Made by a program: the position numbers and the translations under genes. Under the pieces are notes generated by a model that was not told where the DNA came from, searched no databases, and was given only the letters and a program-made list of their open reading frames with translations. 64,000 nucleotides of DNA from JAWXBA01 sp048499805. Lineage in GTDB: Bacteria; Gemmatimonadota; Gemmatimonadetes; Gemmatimonadales; GWC2-71-9. Location of the stretch: NCBI GenBank assembly GCA_048499805.1, contig JASNZF010000001.1:62001-126000 (forward strand), written 5' to 3'. Position 1 is the stretch's first letter; every line of letters starts with the position of its first letter. Positions 9,142 through 18,153 of this stretch are shown here, one piece after another.

Positions 9142-9488
9142 AGGTCTCCCGTGGTGACCAGATCTCCCGCACCGGCAGGCAGGGCCCCCTCGACCTGACC
9201 CGGCCCCTCTACTTTGCGACACAAAGTAACAATGAGATCCCTCGCGTGCAATCGCCGCCCCGCGGCCATCGTGGCCGGGGGGCCCGTGATTCCCACCGTC
9301 TCGATCGGGCGGATCCCCGATATTCATCATTGGCGGCGTGCGCCCCGACGCCGGCTCGCTGGTCCTGGCGAGGCGGGCGGTCAAGGGGGGGTCACCACAG
9401 GGGAGCGAGCGTTCCGGCAGCTCCGGGGGACCGTCGCCGAGCAGAGGGAGCGGCTCGACGACGGTCGCCAGGATGCGAGGGGACCGGC
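9142..9488. other. Intergenic region with one strong palindrome
   Basis: About 350 bases between the DUF4256 and cupredoxin genes. I find no credible gene. The only clear structure is the 19-nt inverted repeat at 9210-9228, listed separately. The rest is GC-rich without obvious repeats. Confidence 0.6.
9210..9228. promoter_or_regulatory. Perfect inverted repeat, probable operator
   Basis: TACTTTG-CGACA-CAAAGTA, perfect 7-nt arms with a 5-nt spacer, 69 nt upstream of the DUF4256 start. The TACTTTG..CAAAGTA form resembles operators of small winged-helix repressors (PadR- or ArsR-like). The regulator is not identified; no such gene is adjacent. Confidence 0.5.
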
Positions 9489-9821
9489 CTACGGCGCCAG
9501 CAGCTGGCCGGTCATGATCGGATGGTAGGCGCAGCGATACTCCCCCCGTCCACCGGGACCGACCACCACGGTCACGGCAGCTCCGGCAGCCACGTTGCCA
9601 GTGTCCCAGCCAGCTCCCGGGCCCGAGGCCGTGTGCGGCACAATGTCCCGGTTGGTCCAGGTGATCGTGTCGCCCGGGATCACCACGATGGCCGCCGGCC
9701 GGAACGCCATGCCCTCGATGACCACCTGGTGGTGCCGCGCGGCCGGGGCGGGGCCGCGGCAGGCGGCCGCCAGCATCACGGCCAATCCCATCGCGACCCG
9801 CCCCACCCCGCTCGACCTCAT
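9489..9821 (-). CDS. Cupredoxin-domain lipoprotein
   Basis: 110-residue exported blue-copper-like protein. A short signal peptide ends in a lipobox-like LAAAC at Cys21. The cupredoxin fold is indicated by VIPGDTITWTNRDIVPHTAS (first His ligand) and YRCAYHPIMTG, which supplies the Cys, His and Met of a type-1 copper site. It overlaps the stop of the upstream DUF4142 gene by 4 nt (ATGA), so the two are co-translated. Likely an envelope electron carrier or copper-binding protein. Confidence 0.85.
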   Translation of the reverse strand: MRSSGVGRVAMGLAVMLAAACRGPAPAARHHQVVIEGMAFRPAAIVVIPGDTITWTNRDIVPHTASGPGAGWDTGNVAAGAAVTVVVGPGGRGEYRCAYHPIMTGQLLAP

Positions 9822-10351
9822 CGCCCGCCCAGGGAACGCACCAGATCCTCGGCATGCTTCTCGTGCCCGCGGAAGATCGTGAGTGCGCCCTGGAAGGCCT
9901 GCTTCACCTCGCGGTTCTGGATGGCCGGGATGAACTGGTTGGCCACCGCGCCGTTGACGGTGCGATGGTATTCCAGCTCGTTCTGGATGTAGGCCCGGTC
10001 AAACTCCGGCCCACGCAACCGGCTCAGCCGATCGATCTGGCTCGCGGCGCCGGCCAGCAGGCCCTGGCTCATGGCGTTGTCCTTGGCCGTCACCTGCAGC
10101 CGGGCCGCCAGGGCCGCCACCTGCTGGTTGACCGCTTCGTGGTCCCGGATCATCGTCTGGGCGAATTGGCGGATGGCGGGAGTGGTGGACAGCGCCAGGG
10201 CCAGGTGGGCGTAGGAGATGTCAATCTGGCTGGCCACCACGGCCACGTGCGCCATCTCCAGGTCGTCCAGCGGGGCCTGTCCCCGGGCGGGCCGGGCCGT
10301 CATCACGGTGGCCAGGATCGCCACCCCCACGAACATCGTCGTGCTGCGCAT
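9818..10351 (-). CDS. DUF4142 (ferritin-like) exported protein
   Basis: 177-residue protein with a Sec signal peptide (residues 1-24, ending ARPARGQA) and the DUF4142 four-helix bundle: DLEMAHVAVVASQIDISYAH, then RQFAQTMIRDHEAVNQQV, and a final FRGHEKHAEDLVRSL helix. The start ATG 10351 has AGGAGCAG 5 nt upstream. The gene is followed directly by the cupredoxin gene. Family role unknown; members are often stress-related envelope proteins. Confidence 0.88.
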   Translation of the reverse strand: MRSTTMFVGVAILATVMTARPARGQAPLDDLEMAHVAVVASQIDISYAHLALALSTTPAIRQFAQTMIRDHEAVNQQVAALAARLQVTAKDNAMSQGLLAGAASQIDRLSRLRGPEFDRAYIQNELEYHRTVNGAVANQFIPAIQNREVKQAFQGALTIFRGHEKHAEDLVRSLGGR

Positions 10352-10496
10352 CGTCTGCTCCTGAAAAGAGGGTCGGTGAACTGCGCCAGAATCATGGTGC
10401 ATGGGGCTGCCACGATCCATCGCCCAGAGTCCACAATTCATGACCCTCCGTTCACAACTCTGTCCGTTGAGACACCCTTCATGCTATATTGGCGCC

Positions 10497-11450
10497 ATGG
10501 ACACTCTGAGCACCGTGCTCACCACCCTCCGCCTCCGGGGAACCCTCTACTTCCACACCGAGTTCCGGCCACCCTGGGGGCTCCGGGTCCCGCGGTTCCG
10601 CCGCGTGGCCCGCTTCCACATGGTGGTTCGCGGGACATCCTGGGTGCGGGTCATCGGCGGGGGGGAGCCGGTCCTGCTCGAGGCCGGGGACCTGATCCTC
10701 GTCACCAACGGCGCGGAGCACGTGCTGGCGGACACCCCCGACACCCCCTGCCGGATGGTGGACGACGTTGTCCGGCAGGCGGGGTTCACCGGGCGCGGGG
10801 CCCTGGTCATGGGCGAGAGCGACGCCGGCGGCCCGACGCGCCTGGTCTGCGGTCACTTCGCGTTTGATGAGGAGTTCCAGCACCCCTTCGTCGAGCAGCT
10901 TCCCCCCGCCATCGTCATCCGGTCCGACGATCACGCCACCAGTCCCCCGCTGCAGGACGCCTTTCAGTTCGTGGCCCGGGAGGTGCGCGCGGGACGCCCC
11001 GGCGGCGATGCCGTGGTGACCCGGCTCTCGGAGGTGCTCTTTGTCCAGGCGGTGCGCCATTGGGTGGAGCGGGAGGACCACGTCTCGGGGATCGTGGCAG
11101 CACTGGCCGACCCAGGCCTGAGCGCGGCCCTCGCCGCGATCCACTCGGCGCCCACCCGGCCCTGGACCGTCGAGGCGCTGGGACGCGAGGCGGCGATGGG
11201 TCGCACCGCCTTCGCGACGCGATTTCGGGAGCTCGTCGGCATGACACCGATGGAGTATCTCACCGCCTGGCGCATCCAACTGGGCAAGCGGCTGCTGGGA
11301 GAGACCCGGTATTCACTGGACCAGATCGCCAACCAGGTGGGCTACGAATCGTCAGCGTCGTTTTCGCGGGTCTTCACGCGCCAGACGGGAGAGCGACCCG
11401 GCGCGTACCGCAGGCGGCACGGGTCGGAACCGGTGGCCCTGACAGGCTGA
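10497..11450 (+). CDS. AraC-family regulator with cupin sensor domain
   Basis: 317-residue transcription factor. Residues 1-185 form the cupin_6-type AraC N-terminal domain (MVVRGTSWVRV, LEAGDLILVTNGAEHVL). Residues 210-310 are the two helix-turn-helix motifs, with the family signature LDQIANQVGYESSASFSRVF and a final TGERPGAYRRR. The frame opens earlier, but ATG 10497 fits the family start. It is divergent from the DUF4142/cupredoxin pair, which it may control. Ligand unknown. Confidence 0.92.
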   Translation: MDTLSTVLTTLRLRGTLYFHTEFRPPWGLRVPRFRRVARFHMVVRGTSWVRVIGGGEPVLLEAGDLILVTNGAEHVLADTPDTPCRMVDDVVRQAGFTGRGALVMGESDAGGPTRLVCGHFAFDEEFQHPFVEQLPPAIVIRSDDHATSPPLQDAFQFVAREVRAGRPGGDAVVTRLSEVLFVQAVRHWVEREDHVSGIVAALADPGLSAALAAIHSAPTRPWTVEALGREAAMGRTAFATRFRELVGMTPMEYLTAWRIQLGKRLLGETRYSLDQIANQVGYESSASFSRVFTRQTGERPGAYRRRHGSEPVALTG

Positions 11451-11567
11451 CGCCGCCGGGTTCCGTCAGCCGACATCAGCGGGTGAGGGAAGATCCCCGC
11501 GACTCGCGGATCAGGACCTCGTCACCCCAGGCCGTGGAAACGGCCCCCCGAGGTGGCGGGCCGGCTG

Positions 11568-12782
11568 TCACGTTGACCGCTCCGGGGCGGTGCCGGTCCG
11601 CAGCACCAGGTACCCGAGCAGTCCGGAGGCCAGGGAGCCGACCAGGATGCCGAGTCGCTCGAGGCCCAGGAAGGCCATGCTGTCCTGCTCGAAGGCCAGC
11701 GAGGCGATGAACAGGCTCATCGTGAACCCGATGCCGCAGAGGGCCGCGGCGCCGTACAGTTGCCGCCAGCCGACCCCATCGGGCAGCGCCGCGATCCCCG
11801 CCCGGATGCCGACCCAGCTGAGCACGAGCACCCCGACCTGCTTGCCCAGGAACAACCCCACCACGATGCCCAGCGGAACCGGCTGGAGCGTGTCGGCGAT
11901 CGAGAGCCCACCCAGCGGCACCCCCGCGTTGGCGAACGCGAAGATCGGCAGCACCCCGAACGCCACCCACGGGTGCAGTCGGTGCTCCAGTCCCTTGAGT
12001 GGGGACTCGGCTGCGGGCGAGCCCGGCGCCCCGAGCGGAATGAACATCGCCAGCACCACCCCGGCCAGCGTGGCGTGCACACCGGACTTCAGCACCGCCA
12101 CCCAGAGCACGATCCCGACAAGGATGTAGCCGGCCGGCCGAACCACACCCGCCCGATTGAGCAGGGCCAGCACCATGACCAGGCCGGCCGCAACGGCCAA
12201 CGCGGTGCTGGAGAGACTGGCGGTATAGAACAGGGCGATCACGACGATCGCCCCGAGGTCGTCGAAGATGGCGACGCTCAGGAGGAAGGCCTTCAGTGAG
12301 GCCGGCACCCGGTCGCCGAGGAGGGACAGCACCCCCAGCGCGAAGGCGATGTCGGTCGCCGCGGGGATGGCCCAGCCCTGCAGCGCGAAGGCGTCCGCCC
12401 GGTTGAGGGCCACGTAGCAGGCGGCGGGCACCGCCATCCCACCCACCGCCGCCAGCGCCGGCAGGCTGGCCCGCCGGAGGCTGGAGAGGTGCCCATCCAG
12501 GACCTCGCGCTTGAGCTCCATCCCGATCAGGAAGAAGAACACCGCCATCAACCCGTCATTGATCCACAGCAGCAGGGGCTTGGCGATGCCAGTGGTCCCG
12601 ACCTGGATGGAGAGGGGCAGGTTGAGCAGCGCCGTGTACGACGCCGCGAGGGGGGAATTGGCGACGACCAGCGCCAGCGTGGCCGCGGCCATCAGCACCA
12701 GGCCCCCCGCGGACTCGAGCCGCAGGAAGTCCTGCAGCGGCTGCAGGAGTGCGGCAGGAGCCGACGACGCCTTCTTGGGCAT
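11568..12782 (-). CDS. nhaA: Na+/H+ antiporter NhaA
   Basis: Inner-membrane Na+/H+ antiporter of 404 residues, the usual length, with about 12 membrane segments. Diagnostic blocks are present: FFLIGMELKREVLDGHLSSL, PAATDIAFALGVLSLLG and VAIFDDLGAIVVIALFYTAS, in which the Asp-Asp pair is the ion-binding site. The C-terminal LCGIGFTMSLFIASLAF is also typical. The start is ATG 12782, although the frame remains open upstream. Convergent with the AraC gene. Confidence 0.96.
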   Translation of the reverse strand: MPKKASSAPAALLQPLQDFLRLESAGGLVLMAAATLALVVANSPLAASYTALLNLPLSIQVGTTGIAKPLLLWINDGLMAVFFFLIGMELKREVLDGHLSSLRRASLPALAAVGGMAVPAACYVALNRADAFALQGWAIPAATDIAFALGVLSLLGDRVPASLKAFLLSVAIFDDLGAIVVIALFYTASLSSTALAVAAGLVMVLALLNRAGVVRPAGYILVGIVLWVAVLKSGVHATLAGVVLAMFIPLGAPGSPAAESPLKGLEHRLHPWVAFGVLPIFAFANAGVPLGGLSIADTLQPVPLGIVVGLFLGKQVGVLVLSWVGIRAGIAALPDGVGWRQLYGAAALCGIGFTMSLFIASLAFEQDSMAFLGLERLGILVGSLASGLLGYLVLRTGTAPERST

Positions 12783-13009
12783 GGGAATCCGCTCTTCCTG
12801 GTGACGGGGATACGGTGTGCCGGACCCGGCTCCTGCCGGCCGCCGTGGGAGCGTAGCGCGTCCGGGAGCCACGGTCAACGCTGTCAAATGGCCTTGCCGA
12901 TCGCCGTGCGTCACGATCGGCCGCCGAATGGCGAACGGCCACCCTCGGGGTGGCCGTCCGGGCACCGACGGGAGACCGGCGGGAGCGTGGCCCCGCCGGC
13001 CGGGGATCC

Positions 13010-13963
13010 CTACGCCGAGGGCAGCGCCTCGACCGTGGCCACCATCCGCCGCCGCATCGCCTCGTCGGGCAGGTCGCCCACCATCGCGCCGAGGTTGTCC
13101 ACCAGGTTCGTGGGACGGCTGGTCGCGGGAGTGGCGGCCGTCATCACCGGATGGCTGACCACGAACTTCAGGAAGAACTGCGCCCAGGTGGTGGCGCCGA
13201 ACTCCCGGGCGTAGTCCGGCACCGGCCGGTCGCCGACCCGCGCCCAGAGCCGGGTGCGGCCGAACGGGGCGTAGCCCAGCACCGCGATCCCGCGGTCGCG
13301 CGCGGTGGGCAGGATCGCCTGTTCGACCTCGAGGTTGTCCACCGCGTAGTCGATCCCGATGAAGTCGAGCGGCTCCGTCCGCATCACCCGGAGCAGGTGC
13401 TCGTACTGGTTCTCCGAGGTGGTGGTGATCCCCAGGTAGCGGATCCGCCCCTGCTGCTTGTACTCGCGCAGGATCGCCAGCTGATTCGGGGGGTCGCCCA
13501 TGTTGTGGACCTGGATCAGGTCGATGACCTTCTTGCCCACCCGCGTGAAGGAGGTCTCCACCTGCGCCCGCGCCGCGGCAGGATCGGCCGCGCCGCCGCG
13601 TGCGACGTTGAGCTTGGTGGCCCAGAAGACCTGGTCGGCGATGCCGAGCTCCTGCACGATCCCGCCGGCCACCTGCTCCGAGGCACCATAGCCCGGCGCG
13701 GTGTCGAACACCTTGCCCCCGAGTTCCACCATCCGGCCGAGGACGCTCTTGAGGGCGCTGACGTCCTCCGATCGCGCCACCTGCGAGAAGGTGGCGGAGC
13801 TGCCCAGCCCGATCACCGGGATCCGCTCGCCGGTGGAGGGAACCGGCCGGGTGATGATCGCCCGGGTGCCCTGGGCCAGCAGCGCCTCCAGCCGCTGGAT
13901 CGGGAGCGAGAGCGCGGCCCCCGCGCCGAGGGTCAGGCCCAGCCATTCACGTCGATTCTGCAT
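13010..13963 (-). CDS. Exported aldo/keto reductase
   Basis: 317-residue NADPH-dependent aldo/keto reductase. The TIM-barrel catalytic set is visible: FDTAPGYG (Asp87, Tyr92), WATKLN (Lys117) and QVHNMG (His). Residues 1-31 look like a Tat-type leader (NRREWLGLTLGAGAALSLP), so it may act in the periplasm, which is not usual for the superfamily but common for Gemmatimonadota/Acidobacteria homologues. Substrate unknown. Confidence 0.9.
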   Translation of the reverse strand: MQNRREWLGLTLGAGAALSLPIQRLEALLAQGTRAIITRPVPSTGERIPVIGLGSSATFSQVARSEDVSALKSVLGRMVELGGKVFDTAPGYGASEQVAGGIVQELGIADQVFWATKLNVARGGAADPAAARAQVETSFTRVGKKVIDLIQVHNMGDPPNQLAILREYKQQGRIRYLGITTTSENQYEHLLRVMRTEPLDFIGIDYAVDNLEVEQAILPTARDRGIAVLGYAPFGRTRLWARVGDRPVPDYAREFGATTWAQFFLKFVVSHPVMTAATPATSRPTNLVDNLGAMVGDLPDEAMRRRMVATVEALPSA

Positions 13964-14017
13964 CCTGCCTCCAGGTTGAGTGCTGCGATATCAGTTCCTG
14001 TCGTCAGCGGCGCCCGG

Positions 14018-15295
14018 TCAGCCTGCCGCACCCGCGCGTCGGGCCTGTTCGCGGCCCAGCCAGATGCCCAGCACCATCCAGACTGCTGCCAGCGGAATCG
14101 CCACCATCGTGAGGGCGGCGAGCCCCATGCCGAGCCGCCCGAGCAGTCCCTCGGTCCAGGCCCCCGTCACGTCGCCGGCGCGGTACACGAAGGTGTCGAT
14201 GAACGCCTTCGCCTTGTACTTGTCCTCGGTGCTCACGACCGTGAAGAGGGTCTCGCGAGCCGGCCGCATGATCGCCCGCTGCACCGCCCGGAAGACGGCA
14301 TCGAAGATCACCAGTGCCGCCAGCGTGCCCACCACCATCAGCCCCGCGAAGCCCAGCGCCACCACGATCGGCAGCAGCGCCAGGGTGATCGACACCCCCA
14401 GCCGGCGCATCAGGTGGCCGGTGACCACGAGCTGCAGCAGCAGCGTGGACACCTGGGTCACCAGGTCGATCTGGGCGAAGACGGTGGTCCGGGTGTCGAG
14501 GTCGCTGCCGATCTCGGCCACCATCGCCAGCCGGGTGAAGTAGATGAAGGTGACCACCACTGCCAGGATCAGCACGTATCCCGAGATCGCCAGCAGGTAG
14601 GGCGAGGTCAGCGCGGAGCGGAATCCCGCCCAGGCGCTCCCGCCAATCACCGCCGGCACGGCAGCAGCCGGGGCATCCGGGGCCGGCGCGGCCGGCTGGA
14701 GCCGGGTCACCAGCCAAGCCGCCCCGATCGCAAGCAGCAGGAACGCCACCGCCACCAGCAGCAGGCTCGCCGTGCCAAGCGGCTGGGCCAGCGCCTGGGC
14801 CAGCCAGGGACCGAAGATCGCCCCCAGCGTCCCGCCCACCGCCACGACCCCGAAGAACCGCTTGCTCTGCTCCAGGGTGAAGCGGTCCGCCATCAGGGCC
14901 CAGAAGACCATCGTGGCGAAGAAGTTGAACACGCTGAACCAGACGTAGAACACCCGCCCGCTCACCTCCCCGATGGCCTGGGGGGCGAGGGTCAGGAGCC
15001 CCCAGAACACGAGCAGGCTTGCCGCAAAGAACCCGTAGGTCGCGGTGATGAAGGCCAGTCGCCGCATCCGGCTCACCAGCAGCCCGAACACCGGGTTCAC
15101 CGCCAGGGTCACCACCGCCGTGCCGATGAACAGCCAGCGCACCGCGTCGAGGCCGCTCTGCATGCCCAGCGCCTCCCGCGCCGGACGCAGCACCATCAGC
15201 GCGGTGAGCACGCAGAAGAAGAACGCCGCCGAAGCCAGGGTGGCCGGGGCCTCGTCCTTCCGGATGTTGAGGAACCGCTGCAGGAGACTCGACAT
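14018..15295 (-). CDS. ATP/ADP-translocase-like MFS carrier
   Basis: 425-residue inner-membrane protein with about 12 membrane segments, related to the AAA-type nucleotide translocases (Npt/Tlc) and MFS carriers. Recognisable parts are FFFCVLTALMVLRPAREALG, FYVWFSVFNFFATMVFWALM with ADRFTLEQSKRFFG, and the C-terminal AIMRPARETLFTVVSTEDKY with KAKAFIDTFVYRAGD. Free-living homologues are common and usually of unknown substrate, so nucleotide exchange should not be assumed. Stands alone. Confidence 0.85.
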   Translation of the reverse strand: MSSLLQRFLNIRKDEAPATLASAAFFFCVLTALMVLRPAREALGMQSGLDAVRWLFIGTAVVTLAVNPVFGLLVSRMRRLAFITATYGFFAASLLVFWGLLTLAPQAIGEVSGRVFYVWFSVFNFFATMVFWALMADRFTLEQSKRFFGVVAVGGTLGAIFGPWLAQALAQPLGTASLLLVAVAFLLLAIGAAWLVTRLQPAAPAPDAPAAAVPAVIGGSAWAGFRSALTSPYLLAISGYVLILAVVVTFIYFTRLAMVAEIGSDLDTRTTVFAQIDLVTQVSTLLLQLVVTGHLMRRLGVSITLALLPIVVALGFAGLMVVGTLAALVIFDAVFRAVQRAIMRPARETLFTVVSTEDKYKAKAFIDTFVYRAGDVTGAWTEGLLGRLGMGLAALTMVAIPLAAVWMVLGIWLGREQARRAGAAG

Positions 15296-15596
15296 GGGAG
15301 CCCGGTTGGGAAGTCAGGTCCGCAGGAAGATCGGCACCCATCCGTCAGGACGGAGACATATAGATACGTGCCCGGCTTGGCGGTCGTTGAAGGGCCAGGC
15401 GGGCGCCCGGCCCAGCGCGGGGCCGATTTCAGCGGCTCTCGCCGGGCCGACTGGTCGACCAGCGACTCCCGGCAGGGGGGCGTCCGCATCCGTGGGGTCC
15501 GCGTCCGCGTCCCTCATGCGGCCGTGCGCTCCACCCGGGGACGGCGGGCGGGCAGATTGCATCGCACCGTCGCCCCCCACCGTGCCGGCAGCCGCC
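15296..15596. other. Intergenic region
   Basis: About 300 bases between the carrier start and the VOC-protein stop. A -10-like TATCTATAT on the minus strand near 15352-15362 may belong to the carrier promoter. No gene or repeat is visible in the rest. Confidence 0.5.
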
Positions 15597-16001
15597 TCAC
15601 CCCGCCTTGTTCTTCTCGTCCCAGGCCATCGGCTCCCAGAGTTCCACCTTGTTGCCATCGGGGTCCATGATCCACGCGAACTTGCCGTTCTCGTGCGACT
15701 CCGGCCCCTGCACGACCGCCACCCCCGCGGCCCCGAGGTCCGCGAGCAGCTCCTCCAGGTTGTCGACCCGGTAGTTGATCATGAACGACGAGGTGCTCGG
15801 CGCGAACCACGTGGTGTCCGACTTGGCCGCGTTCCAGACCGTCAGGCCACCATCGGGAGCAGGATCGTCCGGCCACTTGAGGATGGCGCCCCCCCAGTCC
15901 TCCAGCACGAGGCCCAGGTGAGTCCGGTACCACTCGGCCAGGGCGACGTGATCACCCCGGCTCTTGAAGAAGACACCACCAATGCCGGTGATCCGTGCCA
16001 T
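15597..16001 (-). CDS. VOC/glyoxalase-fold protein
   Basis: 134-residue single-domain vicinal-oxygen-chelate protein. It opens with RITGIGGVFFKSRGDHVALA and WYRTHLGL and ends with FAWIMDPDGNKVELWEPM, the usual metal-binding Glu region. Specific reaction unknown. The start ATG 16001 matches the family. Confidence 0.88.
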   Translation of the reverse strand: MARITGIGGVFFKSRGDHVALAEWYRTHLGLVLEDWGGAILKWPDDPAPDGGLTVWNAAKSDTTWFAPSTSSFMINYRVDNLEELLADLGAAGVAVVQGPESHENGKFAWIMDPDGNKVELWEPMAWDEKNKAG

Positions 16002-16116
16002 CGCTCGCTCCTGGTCGGGGGGATGTCGGGAGGGCGCCCGGCCCGCGGGCTCGCCCCGGGGAAGGAAGAAACTACCGCTCCGTCGCGGTGTCCGTCAGAC
16101 CGGGGAAGGCCGTGGG

Positions 16117-16680
16117 CTATGCGTCGAGGAGGTCGCGGACGGTATCGTAGCAGGGCTCGCACATCCCGTGGGTGAGCTGCGGAAGGGGCGCTCGCTCGAA
16201 GAGGCCCAGCCGGGCCACCGCCTCCTCGACCCCGAGCCACGAACCGGCCACCTCGATCCGCTTGCACCAGCTGCAGGCCCGGAGGAAGGCGTCGCCAGGT
16301 TCGCGTTTTGGCTCGAGGAGGGCCTGGGCAGGGCGAGCTTCGGTCCGCAGGACGGTGCTCGACACATGGATTCGTCCCTGCCGGGGCTCCATCCGCAGCC
16401 GGAGAAACCGCCGCTCAACCGGGGAGTCGCAGCGCAGCGGAACCTCGACCGGGGTCCCGGTGCTGGTGACCCGCTCGAGCAACTGCCCATACAAATGCAC
16501 CGTCGTCGCGTCGGCCATGAAGCTGAAGATCGAGCGACCGAGCGGCCCGGGCGGCACCAGTTCGTCGGCACCGTTGGCGATGGCAAAGCGGCTCCACGCG
16601 GCATCCACCGCCACCAGGCGCAGCTGCTCGTCCAGCTCGTAGCTGCACGCCGCGGAAACCACCGGGGGGCTCGCTGTCAT
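16117..16680 (-). CDS. PAS-like protein with C-terminal Cys-rich module
   Basis: 187-residue cytoplasmic protein. Residues 10-115 read as a PAS-like sensor (ELDEQLRLVAVDAAWSRFAI, LGRSIFSFMAD). The C-terminus has two cysteine pairs, ACSWCKRIEVAGSW and THGMCEPCYDTV, a likely zinc site shared with small response-regulator-associated PAS proteins. No kinase domain follows. I start at ATG 16680; the frame continues upstream without similarity. Signal unknown. Confidence 0.7.
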   Translation of the reverse strand: MTASPPVVSAACSYELDEQLRLVAVDAAWSRFAIANGADELVPPGPLGRSIFSFMADATTVHLYGQLLERVTSTGTPVEVPLRCDSPVERRFLRLRMEPRQGRIHVSSTVLRTEARPAQALLEPKREPGDAFLRACSWCKRIEVAGSWLGVEEAVARLGLFERAPLPQLTHGMCEPCYDTVRDLLDA

Positions 16681-16733
16681 CGTGAAGGTATCTATCCCGG
16701 CCCGCAGAAGGTGGCAAGGCATCCGGCCGGTGC

Positions 16734-17204
16734 TCAGTCCTCCTCGGGAAACGGCAGGTAGCCCCAGTGGGCGGCACCCCAGAGCAACGTCCCATACCCC
16801 AGCCCGGCGGCCAGCCAGCCACCGATCGAGGGAAGCAGCGCCGCAGGAGACAGGAGGGCACCCGCCACGCCAAGGCCCAGCCCAGCCAATCCCCCCAGCA
16901 GCACGAAGGCAAGGTACCCGGGCGGCACCAGGCGCTCGCCGGCTCCAGTGGAGTGGGCGAACCGCGCGCCACGGACCATCCGGCCCAGCCCGGCAAGCAG
17001 CCCGGTGAACAGCCCGAGACCGACCCACAGCAGGATGCCGAAGAACAGCACCAGGCCGAACAGCATCGGAGCCACCGCCGCGATGACTCCCGATCCCGGG
17101 CTCAGCCGGGGACTCAGGAGGGACGCGAGCAGCGGGCCCGCCACGAGGGCGCCGACCACGCCGAGCAGCTGCACCGCCAGCGGCCGCGCGGGGACCGTCC
17201 TCAT
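16734..17204 (-). CDS. Hypothetical four-helix membrane protein
   Basis: 156-residue protein with four hydrophobic segments (about residues 8-30, 40-70, 100-122 and 125-150), rich in Gly, Ala and Leu. No family recognised. ATG 17204 starts just ahead of the first helix. It lies downstream of the DoxX gene (31 nt) and may be part of the MerR-DoxX transcript. Confidence 0.65.
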   Translation of the reverse strand: MRTVPARPLAVQLLGVVGALVAGPLLASLLSPRLSPGSGVIAAVAPMLFGLVLFFGILLWVGLGLFTGLLAGLGRMVRGARFAHSTGAGERLVPPGYLAFVLLGGLAGLGLGVAGALLSPAALLPSIGGWLAAGLGYGTLLWGAAHWGYLPFPEED

Positions 17205-17235
17205 CCGCCTGATGCGGTCACCATCCGCAGCCGGG

Positions 17236-17610
17236 CTAGGCCAGCGGCCGGACCACCAGCCGGCCGTAGGCAATGAACGTCATCAGGAGCCCAAGTATCG
17301 CGCTGAAGACCAGCGGGGCCATCTCGTGGTACTGGACGTGCACCCAGATGAACACGAGGCTTTCCAGCGCCAGCACGGCAGCGGCCAGGACCGTGACCTG
17401 GGGCCGCCAATGGAGCACCCCGGGAGCGACCAGGCCAGCCACGCAGAGCAGCTCCACGATTCCCAGGGCCAGCCAGGCCTCCCGCGGCAGCGCGCCGAAG
17501 GAGGGAACATCCGCGCTCACCTTGTCGAACAGGAAGACCTTCATGACTCCGGACGCCCCGTACAGGAGCGCGGCCAGGCCCTGCAGGACCCACAGCAGTG
17601 TGTGCATCAT
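17236..17610 (-). CDS. DoxX-like membrane protein
   Basis: 124-residue inner-membrane protein with four helices, of the DoxX/DoxD-like group: GLAALLYGASGVMKVFLFDK, then LGIVELLCVAGLVAPGVLHW and a C-terminal LGLLMTFIAYGR. Its start overlaps the MerR stop by 4 nt (ATGA), so it is probably controlled by that regulator. Function in redox or quinone metabolism is only inferred from the family. Confidence 0.8.
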   Translation of the reverse strand: MMHTLLWVLQGLAALLYGASGVMKVFLFDKVSADVPSFGALPREAWLALGIVELLCVAGLVAPGVLHWRPQVTVLAAAVLALESLVFIWVHVQYHEMAPLVFSAILGLLMTFIAYGRLVVRPLA

Positions 17611-18074
17611 CCCCGTCCCTTCGGTGGCGGGCCAGTCCGATTGGAAGAAATCCGGCGCCCTCGCCGCGCCCGCTGCGACGACTTCCCCGCCGCCCGGAAC
17701 GCCGCGAGTCCCATCAGGCGGCGGAACTTGGGACACGCCAGGTGGTCCTCCGCCGGGCAGGCCGCGGCGTGCCGGAGCCCGTCCCGGATCGTGGTCAGCT
17801 TCCGGATCTGCTCGTCACACGCCTTGGCCCGGGCGGCCAGCACGCCGCGGTCCACCCGGGGACGCCCCCCGGCGGTCAGCATCCCGCCGATCTCCGACAG
17901 GCTGAGCCCCGCCGCCCGCCCCAGGGTGATCAGCGCCAGCTGCTCCACGACCCCGTCGTCGTACTGGCGCCGAAGGCCGCGTCGGCCGGTCGACTGGATC
18001 AAGCCCCTCTCCTCGTAGAACCGCAACGCCGAGGGCGCCACCCCCGACTGCCGGGCCACCTCCGAGATGTCCAT
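17607..18074 (-). CDS. MerR-family regulator
   Basis: 155-residue MerR protein. The helix-turn-helix DISEVARQSGVAPSALRFYE is at residues 2-21 with RFYEERGLI next, followed by a dimerisation helix. CPAEDHLACPKF near residues 112-123 resembles the C-terminal metal- or redox-sensing Cys region of SoxR-type members, but with only two Cys. ATG 18074 fits the family; upstream extension is not conserved. A perfect 9+9 nt dyad in the divergent promoter is the probable operator. Confidence 0.9.
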   Translation of the reverse strand: MDISEVARQSGVAPSALRFYEERGLIQSTGRRGLRRQYDDGVVEQLALITLGRAAGLSLSEIGGMLTAGGRPRVDRGVLAARAKACDEQIRKLTTIRDGLRHAAACPAEDHLACPKFRRLMGLAAFRAAGKSSQRARRGRRISSNRTGPPPKGRG

Positions 18075-18084
18075 CGCCCCCCTC

Positions 18085-18115
18085 TTGACTTCAAGTCCAC
18101 TTGAAGTTGTAGCGT
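18085..18115 (+). promoter_or_regulatory. MerR-type divergent promoter with long spacer
   Basis: On the plus strand a -35 TTGACT (18085-18090) is followed 19 nt later by a weak -10 (TAGCGT, 18110-18115). The spacer is filled by a perfect dyad, ACTTCAAGT-CC-ACTTGAAGT (18088-18107). Long spacer and dyad are the hallmark of MerR/SoxR-activated promoters. It should drive the DUF2938 operon and autoregulate the MerR gene. Confidence 0.75.
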
Positions 18116-18153
18116 ATTCCCACGAACGGTCAAGGACCACGGGAGGCAGGACA

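Noticed and set aside
12950..15670. 906-codon plus-strand frame
   Set aside because: Antisense to the aldo/keto reductase and carrier genes; composition is His/Arg/Gln/Pro-rich and meaningless as protein.
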